Positions 1-9,301 of a DNA stretch of 64,000 nucleotides are shown here, one piece after another. The stretch comes from Pseudomonadota bacterium. Its GTDB lineage: Bacteria > Myxococcota_A > Polyangia > Polyangiales > Polyangiaceae. The notes under the pieces are model-generated. The model did no database searches, had not been told where the DNA came from, and worked only from the letters and a program-made list of their open reading frames with translations. Both the position numbers and the translations under genes were made by a program. The stretch is from assembly GCA_023398955.1 (NCBI GenBank), contig JAEWRL010000020.1:76330-140329 (forward strand), in the 5' to 3' direction. The stretch's first letter is position 1, and each line of letters starts with the position of its first letter.

Positions 1-473
1 TCGAGCCGCTGGAGGTCCACCTCGACGTCCTCGAAGAATCCCGAGGCCCAGAGCTCTCTCACGTCCCGGCTCAACGCGTCAGGGGAGAACGGTTCGTCCA
101 CCTTGAGGCGCAGGTAAGTCAGGATGTCCTGCTTGCTGACCCGTCGGTTGCCGGTGACGCGGATCTCGATGATGGGCGCTCCCGCGGCCTTCTCCGCATC
201 CCCTTGCGGCAGGGACGGCATGGTCGATGGCGCCATGTCGTCGCTGGGGTCACGCAACTCCTCGCCTGCAGCTTCCGGATCCGGGGCGGGCTCGGTCGGC
301 CCCGGACCGCGCTCGTCCTGCTCCGGCGCGGTCGACCCCGCGACATCTGCCGTCGAGTCGGCCTCGGCGCCCGCACCAGTGGGCTGGGCACCCACGGCCG
401 AGACGAGCAGCGCACAGAGCAGACACACCATCCACGCGGTGGAGCGTTGCGCGGTGAAAAAGTCAGAGGCCAT
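1..473 (-). CDS. bamA: BamA-like outer-membrane assembly factor, N-terminal part only
   Basis: The C-terminus runs off the window start, so only about 157 residues are visible. The ATG at 473 opens a signal peptide of about 29 residues (hydrophobic core WMVCLLCALLVSAVGA, cleavage before QPT). A Pro/Glu/Ala-rich linker follows to about residue 98, then a typical first POTRA domain: IIEIRVTGNRRVSKQDILTY, then a polar loop and LWASGFFEDVEVDL. BamA/Omp85 proteins fold beta-barrels into the outer membrane and POTRA domains dock substrates and lipoprotein partners. The barrel is not seen, so another POTRA protein such as TamA is possible. The linker between signal and POTRA is longer than in classical BamA. 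It is transcribed away from parE. Confidence 0.75.
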   Translation of the reverse strand, partial: MASDFFTAQRSTAWMVCLLCALLVSAVGAQPTGAGAEADSTADVAGSTAPEQDERGPGPTEPAPDPEAAGEELRDPSDDMAPSTMPSLPQGDAEKAAGAPIIEIRVTGNRRVSKQDILTYLRLKVDEPFSPDALSRDVRELWASGFFEDVEVDLQRL

Positions 474-727
474 TAGGATAGCGGCGGATCGGCGAGGGGG
501 TTGGGCCCATCACCAATGGCGGCTAGCGATGGGAGAGGCTCGAGTCCCCATTCGAGAGTGGGGTAAAGTGCGGGCCTGAGTAGCCCATCGGGGAGCGTGC
601 CTCAAGCCCCGCAGTGCCCGGTGCGACAAATCTGCGAGCCCGCCATGGACCTGCAGGCGGATGGATCCTGTTGCACCGATAGGCCGGCCCGGGCAAGGGT
701 CGAATTGTCGTGTTCGCCGGGGAGCCA

Positions 728-2656
728 TCACAGGTCAAGCTCTCCGGCCTCGTCCGCCCGATCCATGATGAAATGGAAGCGCGCTTGGGCGTCCCGGCCC
801 ATCAGATCGCTGATGACCCGATCCGTTTCCAAGCTGTCCGCGATATCGACGCGCACGACGCGCCGCGTCCTCGGGTTAAGCGTCGTATCCCAAAGGGTGC
901 GCGGCATCATCTCCCCGAGCCCCTTGAAGCGCGTGACATCCGGCTTCGCATTGGCGCGAGCGTGGTCGTGGAGGATGCGAGCCTTTGCGGCGTCGTCAGC
1001 GGCCCAGAACGTATCCTTGCCAAGATCGATTCGATACAGCGGGGGCTCCGCTATGAAGACCTTGCCCCGGCGAATGAGCTCTGGCAGGTGGCGATAGAAG
1101 AACGTGAGAAGGAGCGTCGTTATATGATGCCCGTCGGAATCGGCATCAGCGAGCAAGATGACCCGATCGTAGCGTAGCTTCGCCGGATCGAAGGTTTGGC
1201 CGATACCGCAGCCGAGCGCCGTCACGAGGTCGGAGATCTCCTTGTTGTCGAGGACCTTCGCGAGGGAGGTTGCTTCCGTGTTGAGCACCTTGCCGCGGAG
1301 GGGAAGGACTGCCTGGTAGCTGCGGTTCCTTCCCTGCTTGGCGGAGCCGCCGGCAGAATCCCCTTCGACGATGAAGAGCTCCGACCCACGGCGATCTGCG
1401 TTCGTACAATCGCTGAGCTTGCCCGGCAGAGTTAGCCGTCCACTCAGAGCGCTCTTGCGAGTGACGGACGCCGAGGCTGCTCGAGAGGCTTCTCGGGCGC
1501 GGGCAGCCAGAATGATGCGGGCTACGATCTGTTCGGCGTTCGTACGATTCGTGTTGAGCCACTGCTCGAGTGCGGGGCGGATGGCTCCGTCGACCTGGGA
1601 CTGCACCTCGGGGTTGTTCAGCCGATCCTTCGTTTGCCCTTGGAACTGTGGCTCCCCGACGAACACGCTGAGGACGCCCACCATCCCTTCTCGGATGTCG
1701 TCGGTGGTCAGCGTTACTCCGCGCGGGCCGAGCCCGTGGGTTTCGATGTAGTTGCGTACCGCCTTGGCCACTCCCGCACGGAAACCGTTCTCGTGCGTGC
1801 CCCCGGATGCCGTGGGGATTCCGTTGACGTAGCTCCTGACGTGTTCATCGGTCGACTCCGTCCATTGGAACACCAGCTCGATTCTCAGCCCGTTGTCACG
1901 TGCGTGCGAGAAGGGTGTTTCGTGAACGGGTCTCGCCTTTCGTTCGGCCAGAATGGTCTTCAGGTATTCGGCAATGCCCTCCGCGTGCTGGAAGATGGTC
2001 TTCTCGTCGCTGGCCTCGTCGATGAAGGTGATCTTCACTCCACGGTGCAAATAGCTAGTGACCTCGAGGCGCTCTCGGATCGTTTCGACGTTGAATGTCG
2101 TCTTGGGGAACACCGTTGGATCGGGACGGAAGTAGATCGTCGTGCCGGTGCCTCGCGCAGCGCCGCTCTTCTTGAGTTTTCCGGCAGGTTTGCCGCCGTT
2201 GAAGGTCATCTTCCACTCGGCCCCCTCCCGCTTGACCGTCGCCACCAGCTCTGCGCTCAGAGCATTGACAACCGACGCCCCGACGCCGTGCAGCCCCCCG
2301 GAGGTCTTGTAGTTGTTCCCGTCGAATTTTCCGCCGGCATGCAGCGTCGAGAAGATGAGGTCGAGCGCGGAGCGCTTGTGCTTCGGGTGGATGTCTACCG
2401 GAATCCCACGCCCGTTGTCGCTGATGGTCACCGATTCGCGATCGGCGTGCAAGACGAGCGTCACCTCGCTGGCATGGCCATTCATCGCCTCGTCGATGGA
2501 GTTGTCGAGGATCTCCCAGACCAGATGGTGCAGTCCGGTGCTCCCGACGCCACCGATATACATGCCGGGCCGCTTGCGCACCGGCTCCAGCCCTTCGAGT
2601 ACTGTAATGTCTTTGGCGCTGTAGGTAGTCACGGTTCGGCTCCGAGCTTGTGTCAA
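728..2656 (-). CDS. parE: DNA topoisomerase IV subunit B (ParE/GyrB family)
   Basis: ATPase subunit of a type IIA topoisomerase, 642 residues, no insertions. The GHKL fold shows EILDNSIDEA (Glu48, Asn52), DNGRGIP (80-86) and GGLHGVGASVVN (120-131). The TOPRIM domain shows EGDSAGGSAKQGR (Glu431) and the metal-binding DADSDG near 504-509, ending in TRFKGLGEMM. The first codon appears to be TTG, overlapping the parC stop as TTGA, so the genes are translationally coupled; a downstream in-frame GTG (TVTTYSAK) is an alternative start. Pairing with the downstream-cutting subunit and the lack of a GyrA box in that partner favour topoisomerase IV over gyrase. It decatenates daughter chromosomes in the cytoplasm. 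The GyrB/ParE choice is inference. Confidence 0.9.
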   Translation of the reverse strand: MTQARSRTVTTYSAKDITVLEGLEPVRKRPGMYIGGVGSTGLHHLVWEILDNSIDEAMNGHASEVTLVLHADRESVTISDNGRGIPVDIHPKHKRSALDLIFSTLHAGGKFDGNNYKTSGGLHGVGASVVNALSAELVATVKREGAEWKMTFNGGKPAGKLKKSGAARGTGTTIYFRPDPTVFPKTTFNVETIRERLEVTSYLHRGVKITFIDEASDEKTIFQHAEGIAEYLKTILAERKARPVHETPFSHARDNGLRIELVFQWTESTDEHVRSYVNGIPTASGGTHENGFRAGVAKAVRNYIETHGLGPRGVTLTTDDIREGMVGVLSVFVGEPQFQGQTKDRLNNPEVQSQVDGAIRPALEQWLNTNRTNAEQIVARIILAARAREASRAASASVTRKSALSGRLTLPGKLSDCTNADRRGSELFIVEGDSAGGSAKQGRNRSYQAVLPLRGKVLNTEATSLAKVLDNKEISDLVTALGCGIGQTFDPAKLRYDRVILLADADSDGHHITTLLLTFFYRHLPELIRRGKVFIAEPPLYRIDLGKDTFWAADDAAKARILHDHARANAKPDVTRFKGLGEMMPRTLWDTTLNPRTRRVVRVDIADSLETDRVISDLMGRDAQARFHFIMDRADEAGELDL

Positions 2657-5070
2657 TTATTGAGTCCGGGCAGCGTCTGTGCGGTAGGCGGCTCTAACAC
2701 CACCTCGACCAGCGTCCCGCGCTTGATGAGCTCCCGCCCTCTGCCACCCCTCGCGGAGAGCTCGTACTTGGCGGTGTTGATGCGCTGCTCTCCACCTAGT
2801 GATGTGCGCACGACGAGGGTCGAGGATCCGCTCGATGCTGCGCAGAAGCCCAGGAGGTCGTCTCCGTCGGCGAGCTTGATCAGCTGCACACCCTTGCCGA
2901 CCCCGGCGAGGTAGTTCACCTCCGTGACCGGGCAGAGGAGGATGCGGCGGTTGCGCGTTGCACAAATAACGGTCTCGGATCCGTGGATGAGCTCTACCCC
3001 GACGACAGACGCGCCCTCTCTGACCCGGGCAAAGCGACGTCCGCTTCTCGTGCTCGGCTCGACGAAGGGCGAGAGGCCGAAGCACATCGCGAGCCCGTCC
3101 GTCGTCGCTGCCAGAGCATATGTCTCTGGATAGTATCCTTCCTTCTCCGTCACGTCGCCGACCAGCCGCGGATCGAGCGAGTATGCGGCAACGATCCTCT
3201 CGCCGTCCTTGAGCTTGAAGAGCTTCTGAATGGGTTCGCCGTACCCTGTGGTGGCTGGCACGTCTGCGATGCGGCAGGTGTAGGCGCTCCCGAAGCTAGA
3301 GAAGAAGACGATCGTCGCCCGGGTGGAACCTAACTGACACGCCAAGACTCTGTCCCCTTCGCGGAGGCGTGTCGCGCCCGGATCCTTTATCTCCTTTTGT
3401 CGCTTCACCCAACCATCCCGCGTGATGAGCACGTGATTGTCCTCTGCGACGATGAAGTCCTCGGCTCGGAGTTCTGGCTCCTCTACCGCCGCTACGAGGA
3501 GGGTGCGGCGCTTGTCCGCTTTGCCGTAGGAGAGCGCGATGGCCTCGAGCTCTCCGCGGACGATGGACCAAATCCCGCGTGACTCCGTCTCGGCGAGGAG
3601 GCGCTTGATCTCGTTCGTGCGCTTGCGCTTCTCCTCGAGCTCCTTCTGGATCACGAGGATCTCCAGGCGGGCAAGCCGGTACAGCTTCAGCTCGAGGATG
3701 GCGTCTGTCTGCTCTTCGTCGAGCTTGAAGCGCCGGATGATCTTCGCCGCGGCGTCGGCCTTTCCATCGCTCTTGCGGATGATGCGAAGGATTTCGTCCA
3801 AGGCATCGAAGACTGTGACGAAGCCGTCGAGGATGTGCATGCGGCGCTCGAGGGCTCGTAGCTCGTGCTGCAGACGTCTGGTGACGACGTCGAGCCGAAA
3901 GCGTAGAAAGTGCCACAGGATCGATTGCAGCTCCAGGCGTTCGGGGCGCCCCACCTCGGGGTTCTCGGTAGGGACGAGACACGTCAGGTTCACGTTGAAG
4001 TTGTTCTGGAGCGGCGTGTGCTTGAAGAGGTACGCCATGACCTTGCTGGCGTCGGCGTCCTTCTTGAGCTCGAGCTCGATGCACACGTCGTCGGCTGAGA
4101 CGTCCTTCACGTCCAGGAGCAGCGGCAGCTTGCGGGAGAGCGCTACCTCCGCGATGCGCTCGACGAGTGTTGCCTTGTTGACCGCGTAAGGGATGCTCGT
4201 GATGCGAATCACGGTGGTGCTGCGCGTCGTTTCTGCGACCTCCCACGTCGCGCGCAGCTTGATGCTACCCTGGCCCGTCTCGTAGACGTGCTTGATCTCG
4301 TCAGAGCTCGAGATGATTTGGCCTCCCGTCGGGAAGTCCGGTCCCTTGATGGTCCGACAAAGCTCGCGGCTACTGAGCTGTCGACCCTCGAGGAGAGCAT
4401 CAAGGAGCCGGATTGCGGCAGTACAGACCTCCTCCGGATTGTGCGGAGGGATGTTTGTCGCCATTCCTACGGCGATGCCGGTCGCGCCGTTGATGAGCAG
4501 GTTTGGTAGCTTGGATGGCAGGACTACGGGCTCGGTCTTCGTGCCGTCGTAGCTCGGCCGGAAGTGCACCGTGTCCTGACCCAGCTCCGCCAGCAGCTCG
4601 GAAGAGATGGGAGCCAGACGGCACTCGGTGTAACGCATGGCTGCAGCCGGGTCCCCGTCGAGGGACCCGAAGTTACCGGAGCCGTCGACGAGCGGCATGC
4701 GCATGCTGAAGGGCTGCGCGGTCCTCACGAGCGCGTCGTAGATCGCTGCGTCACCGTGAGGGTGGTAATTGCCCATCACGTCCCCGACTACCTTGGCGCA
4801 CTTACGGTGCTTCGCGTCTGAAGTGAGACGCTGCTGCCACATTGTATAGAGGATGCGGCGCTGTACGGGCTTCAAACCGTCCCGAACGTCCGGCAGGGCG
4901 CGGCTCGTGATGACGCTGAGGGCGTAGTTCAGGTACCTCGTTTGCGTGACCTCGTGCAAGGCGACAGGAACCTCGCGGGGTTCGAAGAGGGGTCCGGTAC
5001 CATCGGATCCGTCCCCCGAGGCCTGGGAACGTTTTGCAGATTTGGAAGGTGAGGTACGTCGTGTCGCCAC
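2653..5070 (-). CDS. parC: DNA topoisomerase IV subunit A (ParC/GyrA family)
   Basis: Breakage-reunion subunit, 805 residues. A polar N-terminal extension of about 30 residues precedes the winged-helix domain with SRALPDVRDGLKPVQRRILY and GNYHPHGDAAIYDA. The catalytic Arg146-Tyr147 lie in AAAMRYTECRLA. A coiled-coil region (about 440-510) is followed by a C-terminal propeller. No canonical GyrA box (QRRGGKG-type) is present; the nearest is LSARGGRGRELIKRG, which is why ParC is preferred to GyrA. GTG start at 5070. The stop overlaps parE by 4 bases, so both subunits are made from one message; the promoter should lie in 5071-5332. Confidence 0.9.
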   Translation of the reverse strand: MATRRTSPSKSAKRSQASGDGSDGTGPLFEPREVPVALHEVTQTRYLNYALSVITSRALPDVRDGLKPVQRRILYTMWQQRLTSDAKHRKCAKVVGDVMGNYHPHGDAAIYDALVRTAQPFSMRMPLVDGSGNFGSLDGDPAAAMRYTECRLAPISSELLAELGQDTVHFRPSYDGTKTEPVVLPSKLPNLLINGATGIAVGMATNIPPHNPEEVCTAAIRLLDALLEGRQLSSRELCRTIKGPDFPTGGQIISSSDEIKHVYETGQGSIKLRATWEVAETTRSTTVIRITSIPYAVNKATLVERIAEVALSRKLPLLLDVKDVSADDVCIELELKKDADASKVMAYLFKHTPLQNNFNVNLTCLVPTENPEVGRPERLELQSILWHFLRFRLDVVTRRLQHELRALERRMHILDGFVTVFDALDEILRIIRKSDGKADAAAKIIRRFKLDEEQTDAILELKLYRLARLEILVIQKELEEKRKRTNEIKRLLAETESRGIWSIVRGELEAIALSYGKADKRRTLLVAAVEEPELRAEDFIVAEDNHVLITRDGWVKRQKEIKDPGATRLREGDRVLACQLGSTRATIVFFSSFGSAYTCRIADVPATTGYGEPIQKLFKLKDGERIVAAYSLDPRLVGDVTEKEGYYPETYALAATTDGLAMCFGLSPFVEPSTRSGRRFARVREGASVVGVELIHGSETVICATRNRRILLCPVTEVNYLAGVGKGVQLIKLADGDDLLGFCAASSGSSTLVVRTSLGGEQRINTAKYELSARGGRGRELIKRGTLVEVVLEPPTAQTLPGLNN

Positions 5071-5332
5071 AGGGGCGTGTCTCCTTGCAAGGTCGCCGAC
5101 TCAGCTGCGTGGCGCGTTCGTTCGCTACCATTTTTATCCCCACGGTCGCGAGTTCGTTGGAGCTGTACCAGAATGTGAATGCTGGCTGGTCGCTCAGAAG
5201 TGCTATTTGGTCGGCCAGTAAGAACCATTCGAGCGCTGTCGGCAACGCGGTAGGCTACCTGGGCGCCATGCATTTGCTGGGCGCCTCCGCGGGGCGGTCT
5301 CGCTCCAACCCGCCCCGCCCGCGGATCCTCCC

Positions 5333-5770
5333 ATGTCAGCTGTGATCACATCCACCGCCTTGCTGGCCGCAGCGACGAGCCTCGTCATGGGATGTGCCTG
5401 CGGCAAGCAAGATGCGGATGGGGAACCCGGCGTCACCTCTTCGCTATGCAGCAGCCGCGGTGTCGTACATATAGCGGAGCGGCCGTTGAATGAGTCGCAA
5501 GCGCGGCACTATCTGGGAGGCAAGCGCGGAACTCTGCGAGCCGAGGTCGAGGTGGCTGGCTGTTCGGGGTGCGATGAGGCTAACAAGCCCGGCGCACCGG
5601 CGGGGGCCCCATGCCAAGCCGCTTCAGTGTGCGCTGCCTGGTGTTGTTCCTGCGAACACTCGCCTGTTGCGTATTCGGCTCGGATTTGCCTCGGGCTACG
5701 CTGTGCTGGCCCCGAACCAGGCTGCGCGGCGCTCCGCGCCGTCGCCCCGGAGATGGCTCGCTGCGAATGA
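5333..5770 (+). CDS. small Cys-rich lipoprotein
   Basis: ATG at 5333 begins a 145-residue protein with a lipoprotein signal (hydrophobic run ending LVMGC, Cys at about 21). The mature part is polar, then Cys-rich over the last 70 residues: pairs in AGCSGC, a GAPCQAASVCAAWCCSC stretch, and two more spaced cysteines in ARICLGLRCAGPEPGC. That spacing resembles secreted disulfide-rich mini-domains of myxobacterial lipoproteins as I remember them. It sits divergent from parC and convergent with the sigma54 activator. Function unknown; the reading frame is supported by the signal and cysteine pattern rather than by a named family. Confidence 0.55.
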   Translation: MSAVITSTALLAAATSLVMGCACGKQDADGEPGVTSSLCSSRGVVHIAERPLNESQARHYLGGKRGTLRAEVEVAGCSGCDEANKPGAPAGAPCQAASVCAAWCCSCEHSPVAYSARICLGLRCAGPEPGCAALRAVAPEMARCE

Positions 5771-5801
5771 CCGCGGAACACAGAAGGAGGTGTGAGCGTG
5801 C

Positions 5802-7172
5802 CTAGCGGCGGTATTCGTCCAGCTCGATTCCGAAACGCTGCAGATAGCGATGTACTTGCATGCGCGCCTTGCCGAGTTCGCGACCGACGGCCGCGACGTT
5901 CCCACGGTGAAGCTCGAGGAGTGCGCGGAGCTGGCACTCCGTGGGGGCCTCTCTGGCCGTTTGTGCCGCGCCCTCCGAGGCTTGGCCCACGATAGCGCGA
6001 CCGTACTCCAGCATGGCGGCTCGGATCTCGGGCGGCAGGTGCACCTCCAGCAGTGACTGCTGGTCGTGAAGAACTGCACCACGCTTGATGCACGCTTCCA
6101 ACTCTCTCACGTTGTGGGGCCAGTCATAGTGAATCAGGGCTGCCATATAGGCGAACGACATGTGTGCCAGGGGCGCGCCATGGCGCGCGAGGAAGGCACG
6201 GGCCAAGGCGTAGATGTCTTCCTTGCGGTCGCGCAATGCCGGGAGCTCCAGCTGGAACTCATTCAACCTCGCGTAGAGATCGTCGCGAAATGAGCCGCTG
6301 CGGCGCAGTTCCGTCAGGTTGCGATGGGTGGCGCAGACGACGCGGAGGTCCACGGGTTCCGTCGTCGTGGCGCCCAGGGGTAGCACCTCCTTCGACTGCA
6401 GCACCCGAAGCAGCTTCGCTTGAGCCTCGAGCGGCATGTCGCCGATCTCGTCGAGGAACAACGTCCCGAGGTGGGCCGTGCGGATCAATCCCGGCTTGTC
6501 GCGTTCAGCACCCGAGAACGCGCCGCGCTTGTAGCCGAAGAGCTCGCTCTCGATGAGCGAAGCAGGAAGGGCGGCGCAGTTGACCGCGCAGAAACCTCCC
6601 GGCCGTGCGCTGAGCCGATGCAGCTCGCGAGCCACGACTTCCTTGCCGGTCCCGCTCTCTCCACACACGATGACGCTGAGCGGGGTGCCAGCGACCCTCG
6701 CGACGTCTTCCCGGATCCGGGACGCACGATACCCCCCGACGATGGCGCTGCGGCTCGCCGCTGCCGCGTCACGGGTCCCCGCGTGAACGACGGAACCGTC
6801 GAGGCGGTACTGACCGTAGCCGTCGACCTCGTCCTCGACGAACATCATGACCGCATCGCCGATTCGGATCTCGTGACCATGCTCGAGCGTCACCTGTCTC
6901 ACGGGCCGCCCATCGAGGAGAACGCCGTTTCGGCTATCGAGGTCGGTGAGTACGAAGTGGCCGCTATGAAAGCGGAGCTCCGCGTGCCGACGAGAGACGG
7001 CTTTGACCGGGAGGTGCACGCCCGCCTCTTCGTCCCGCCCTACCACGAGGGTGTCGGTTGGAAGAGGCCACGCACTCGGGAGCTCCGGCCACTCTTCGGC
7101 GTAGAGCAAGAGCAAACCCGGGCGGGCCCGGTTCCCCACGCGGCTGCGGGGCAGCCCACCCAGGGCTTCCAT
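5802..7172 (-). CDS. FHA-domain sigma54-dependent activator
   Basis: About 456 residues. An FHA domain (about 40-115; GRDEEAG, SRRHAEL, DLDSRNGVLLDG) reads phosphothreonine and replaces the usual receiver. The AAA+ core follows with Walker A GESGTGKE, the sigma54-contact loop GAFSGAE (Ser in place of the common Thr), Walker B LFLDEIGDM and an Arg finger region. A Fis-type HTH closes the protein (RGNVAAVGRELGKARMQVHRY). FHA activators are typical of myxobacteria, where Ser/Thr kinases signal to sigma54 promoters. ATG at 7172 (MEALGG) is chosen; a GTG at 7262 lies 7 bases after the MerR-TPR stop and would add 30 residues. Probably cotranscribed with that gene. Confidence 0.9.
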   Translation of the reverse strand: MEALGGLPRSRVGNRARPGLLLLYAEEWPELPSAWPLPTDTLVVGRDEEAGVHLPVKAVSRRHAELRFHSGHFVLTDLDSRNGVLLDGRPVRQVTLEHGHEIRIGDAVMMFVEDEVDGYGQYRLDGSVVHAGTRDAAAASRSAIVGGYRASRIREDVARVAGTPLSVIVCGESGTGKEVVARELHRLSARPGGFCAVNCAALPASLIESELFGYKRGAFSGAERDKPGLIRTAHLGTLFLDEIGDMPLEAQAKLLRVLQSKEVLPLGATTTEPVDLRVVCATHRNLTELRRSGSFRDDLYARLNEFQLELPALRDRKEDIYALARAFLARHGAPLAHMSFAYMAALIHYDWPHNVRELEACIKRGAVLHDQQSLLEVHLPPEIRAAMLEYGRAIVGQASEGAAQTAREAPTECQLRALLELHRGNVAAVGRELGKARMQVHRYLQRFGIELDEYRR

Positions 7173-7268
7173 GACTCCTGTCGTCTTGTCCACTGGTACG
7201 CCTGCGTTCTGGTTCACACGCTGCCAGAGGAACCGGGAGGCGTAAAGGCGTTGCCGCCACACGTCGAA

Positions 7269-8267
7269 TCAGAGGTGCCGCCGGGCAATTTCGGTCCAAG
7301 TGCCTGAGGGCTCCAAGTCAATGTAGCTCTTCCAGTAGGCGCGCGCGTCAGCTGTCGCCCCCATCTGTTCGAGTGCCATTGCGAGATTGAAGTGGGCGTC
7401 CGCGAACCCGGGATCCGCCTCGATGGCCCCTTTGAACAACGGGATGGCGTGCTCGGGTTGTCCGCGTTCGAGCATCACGTAGCCCAGGTTGTACTGAGCC
7501 TCCGGTTGCGCGGGATCCACCTGGAGAGCCTTGCGATAGAGCGTTTCGGCAGCAGCAGTCTCCGCGCGGCGGAAATGGATGTTGCCCAGGTTCGTATAGG
7601 CTATGGCCAGCCAGGGATCGAGCCGGATGGCTTCTTCGTACAGTTGCGCCGCTTCCGACATCGTCTCTCGATCCTCATCGAGCTGACTTGCGCGGAGGTA
7701 GAGCTCGTAGGCGGTCCGAGCGCGCTCTCTGCCTGCTGTCGGACGCAGGACTCGGACAATGTCATCGCGCAGCGATTTGACCTCGAAGTCCAACACCATC
7801 TGGCCCGTGAGCGGTTCGAAGGCCTGGCCACCGTCGTGTCGGACGACCACCCGTGAGCCGTCCGACACGATCCGCAGTTCGGCGAGCGGGCGCGTGACCT
7901 TGGGCAGGGTCTGGCGCAGCGCTCCGACGGCGCGCGCCACGTCCCGCAGTCGCACCCTATTGCCAAGCAGCACGGCAGCAGCGCGGAGCGCGATGAGGTC
8001 CTGGAACGTGTAGGCTCGACGCCCTCGACGTCGTCCCGTCGGCGAGGCGATCCCCGCCCGATCCAGGGAACGAAGGCGACCCGGTGAGATGCTGAGGAGG
8101 CGAGCGATTTCCCCTCGCGTGAACAGGTCGGTGATCGGCTCTCGGTTGGTTGATGGATCGTGGTCGCAACCCGCGGGTGTGGCGGTCGTCCGATGTTGGA
8201 CTCGACCACCGCCGGGACCAAACACGACGTGGATTACTTTGTCGTCACGCCGCTTGTTGCGACCCAT
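7269..8267 (-). CDS. MerR-type HTH protein fused to TPR repeats
   Basis: About 332 residues from ATG 8267 (MGRNKRRDD). A MerR winged helix lies near residues 45-110 (FTRGEIARLLSISPGRLRSL, then RGRRAYTFQDLIALRAA). A linker follows, then at least three TPR units from about 185 (AIAYTNLGNIHFRR, PEAQYNLGYVMLERGQPEHA, ADAHFNLAMALEQMGAT). The architecture suggests a DNA-binding protein that takes its signal by protein contact. It stops just before the FHA-sigma54 activator on the same strand, so the two may form a regulatory unit. An ATG at 8315 would lengthen the N-terminus by 16 residues. Target unknown. Confidence 0.85.
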   Translation of the reverse strand: MGRNKRRDDKVIHVVFGPGGGRVQHRTTATPAGCDHDPSTNREPITDLFTRGEIARLLSISPGRLRSLDRAGIASPTGRRRGRRAYTFQDLIALRAAAVLLGNRVRLRDVARAVGALRQTLPKVTRPLAELRIVSDGSRVVVRHDGGQAFEPLTGQMVLDFEVKSLRDDIVRVLRPTAGRERARTAYELYLRASQLDEDRETMSEAAQLYEEAIRLDPWLAIAYTNLGNIHFRRAETAAAETLYRKALQVDPAQPEAQYNLGYVMLERGQPEHAIPLFKGAIEADPGFADAHFNLAMALEQMGATADARAYWKSYIDLEPSGTWTEIARRHL

Positions 8268-8544
8268 CACACTCCGAAGCTCCACCTGAGAGACACCACG
8301 CCGAGTCCCCTTCAAATCTTATCCACGCCCCGCCATGTCAAGGGGCAGGCGCTCGATACGGCTGGTACGAGCCAAACGGACAGGTCGCAATGGATAAGAA
8401 CGGCGCGCTGGTCAGCCTTTTGCTCCAGGTAGTTTTCTCTTGACGGGTCTCAGCCGCGGGTCCCGGCTTTCGGGACTTCGAGCGCCGCCGCAGCACGGCT
8501 GCGGGTCGCCGCCGGTTCGTGCAGGTAAGGCGCGGCGGCCGTGG

Positions 8545-9021
8545 CTAGCGCTGACGCCTTTCAGCGGAACCGCGTCCCCTGTGAAGTGTTGGCGCCGCCT
8601 CGAAGGTGGCCACGCTGGCATCGACATCGATGCGTATCCAGATGCCGCTGGCATCAGCGCTCATGACGAGGTCCGCCGTCATCTGCCCAAGCAGCCCAGG
8701 GGCACGCACTTGGGCCTCGCGGTGCGCGATCCGCACGGCCCGAGTGCGAGCGTGCGGATCGCTCTCCATAATGCGCGCCAAGCGCTGCATCTCGTCGTTG
8801 CGCGTCGCTCCGAGGAGTCGACGAGGGAGCAGAAGGCTGGTCGTTCCGTAGTAGCGAGGTCCCTCCTTCTCTGGACGAATTGCCCCTTCGCTCATGATGT
8901 CTGCCGACTGGAAGAGCTCTCTCCACCGAGCATCGCTCCCCTGGTAGAGTTCCACGACCCGCCGACGGACGAGCGGAGCGGACCTGGCCTTCACTGGCCC
9001 TGGACCTTTGGGAGGGAACAT
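8545..9021 (-). CDS. hypothetical protein
   Basis: About 158 residues from ATG 9021 (MFPPKGPGPVKARS). I recognise no family. It is soluble and charged, with an Arg-rich N-terminal half and a C-terminal segment of alternating hydrophobics (MTADLVMSADASGIWIRIDV) that may form a beta-hairpin. A run LARIMESDPHARTRAVRIA precedes it. No signal peptide or membrane segment is visible. It is divergent from the small gene at 9302 and stands alone between the MerR-TPR gene and that gene. Codon bias at third positions fits coding use, but the opposite strand is also open over much of the stretch, so the call is moderate. Confidence 0.5.
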   Translation of the reverse strand: MFPPKGPGPVKARSAPLVRRRVVELYQGSDARWRELFQSADIMSEGAIRPEKEGPRYYGTTSLLLPRRLLGATRNDEMQRLARIMESDPHARTRAVRIAHREAQVRAPGLLGQMTADLVMSADASGIWIRIDVDASVATFEAAPTLHRGRGSAERRQR

Positions 9022-9301
9022 GAAGCGTAAGGCTACGCTGCAGCACGCTGCGGCACATCCCCGGTAGTGGCCTGGGCGCCTGCAGTATGTGGTTGAACCT
9101 GTCAAGTCGAATGCGAAGCGCGCTGCGCTGACTTTCTTCTGGACTGGGCTGTCCGCGAACGAACCTTCGCGGGGGGCTCACGCGGAACCGCAGAATTCTT
9201 CGGGAATAGTCGAATCTGGTCCGTGCGGGAGAGCGGCACCGAATTTGAATAGATGGGGAGCCTCCCGGCGAAACATGCCGCGAGCGTGAGGAAGGACAGA
9301 T

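Noticed and set aside
1634..2914. Long plus-strand open frame (about 426 codons) opposite parE
   Set aside because: It is antisense to an intact topoisomerase gene with every motif; such frames arise from high-GC codon bias.
8322..8460. Possible terminator or small RNA upstream of the MerR-TPR gene
   Set aside because: Only short, imperfect pairings such as CCGGC/GCCGG-like; nothing stands out.
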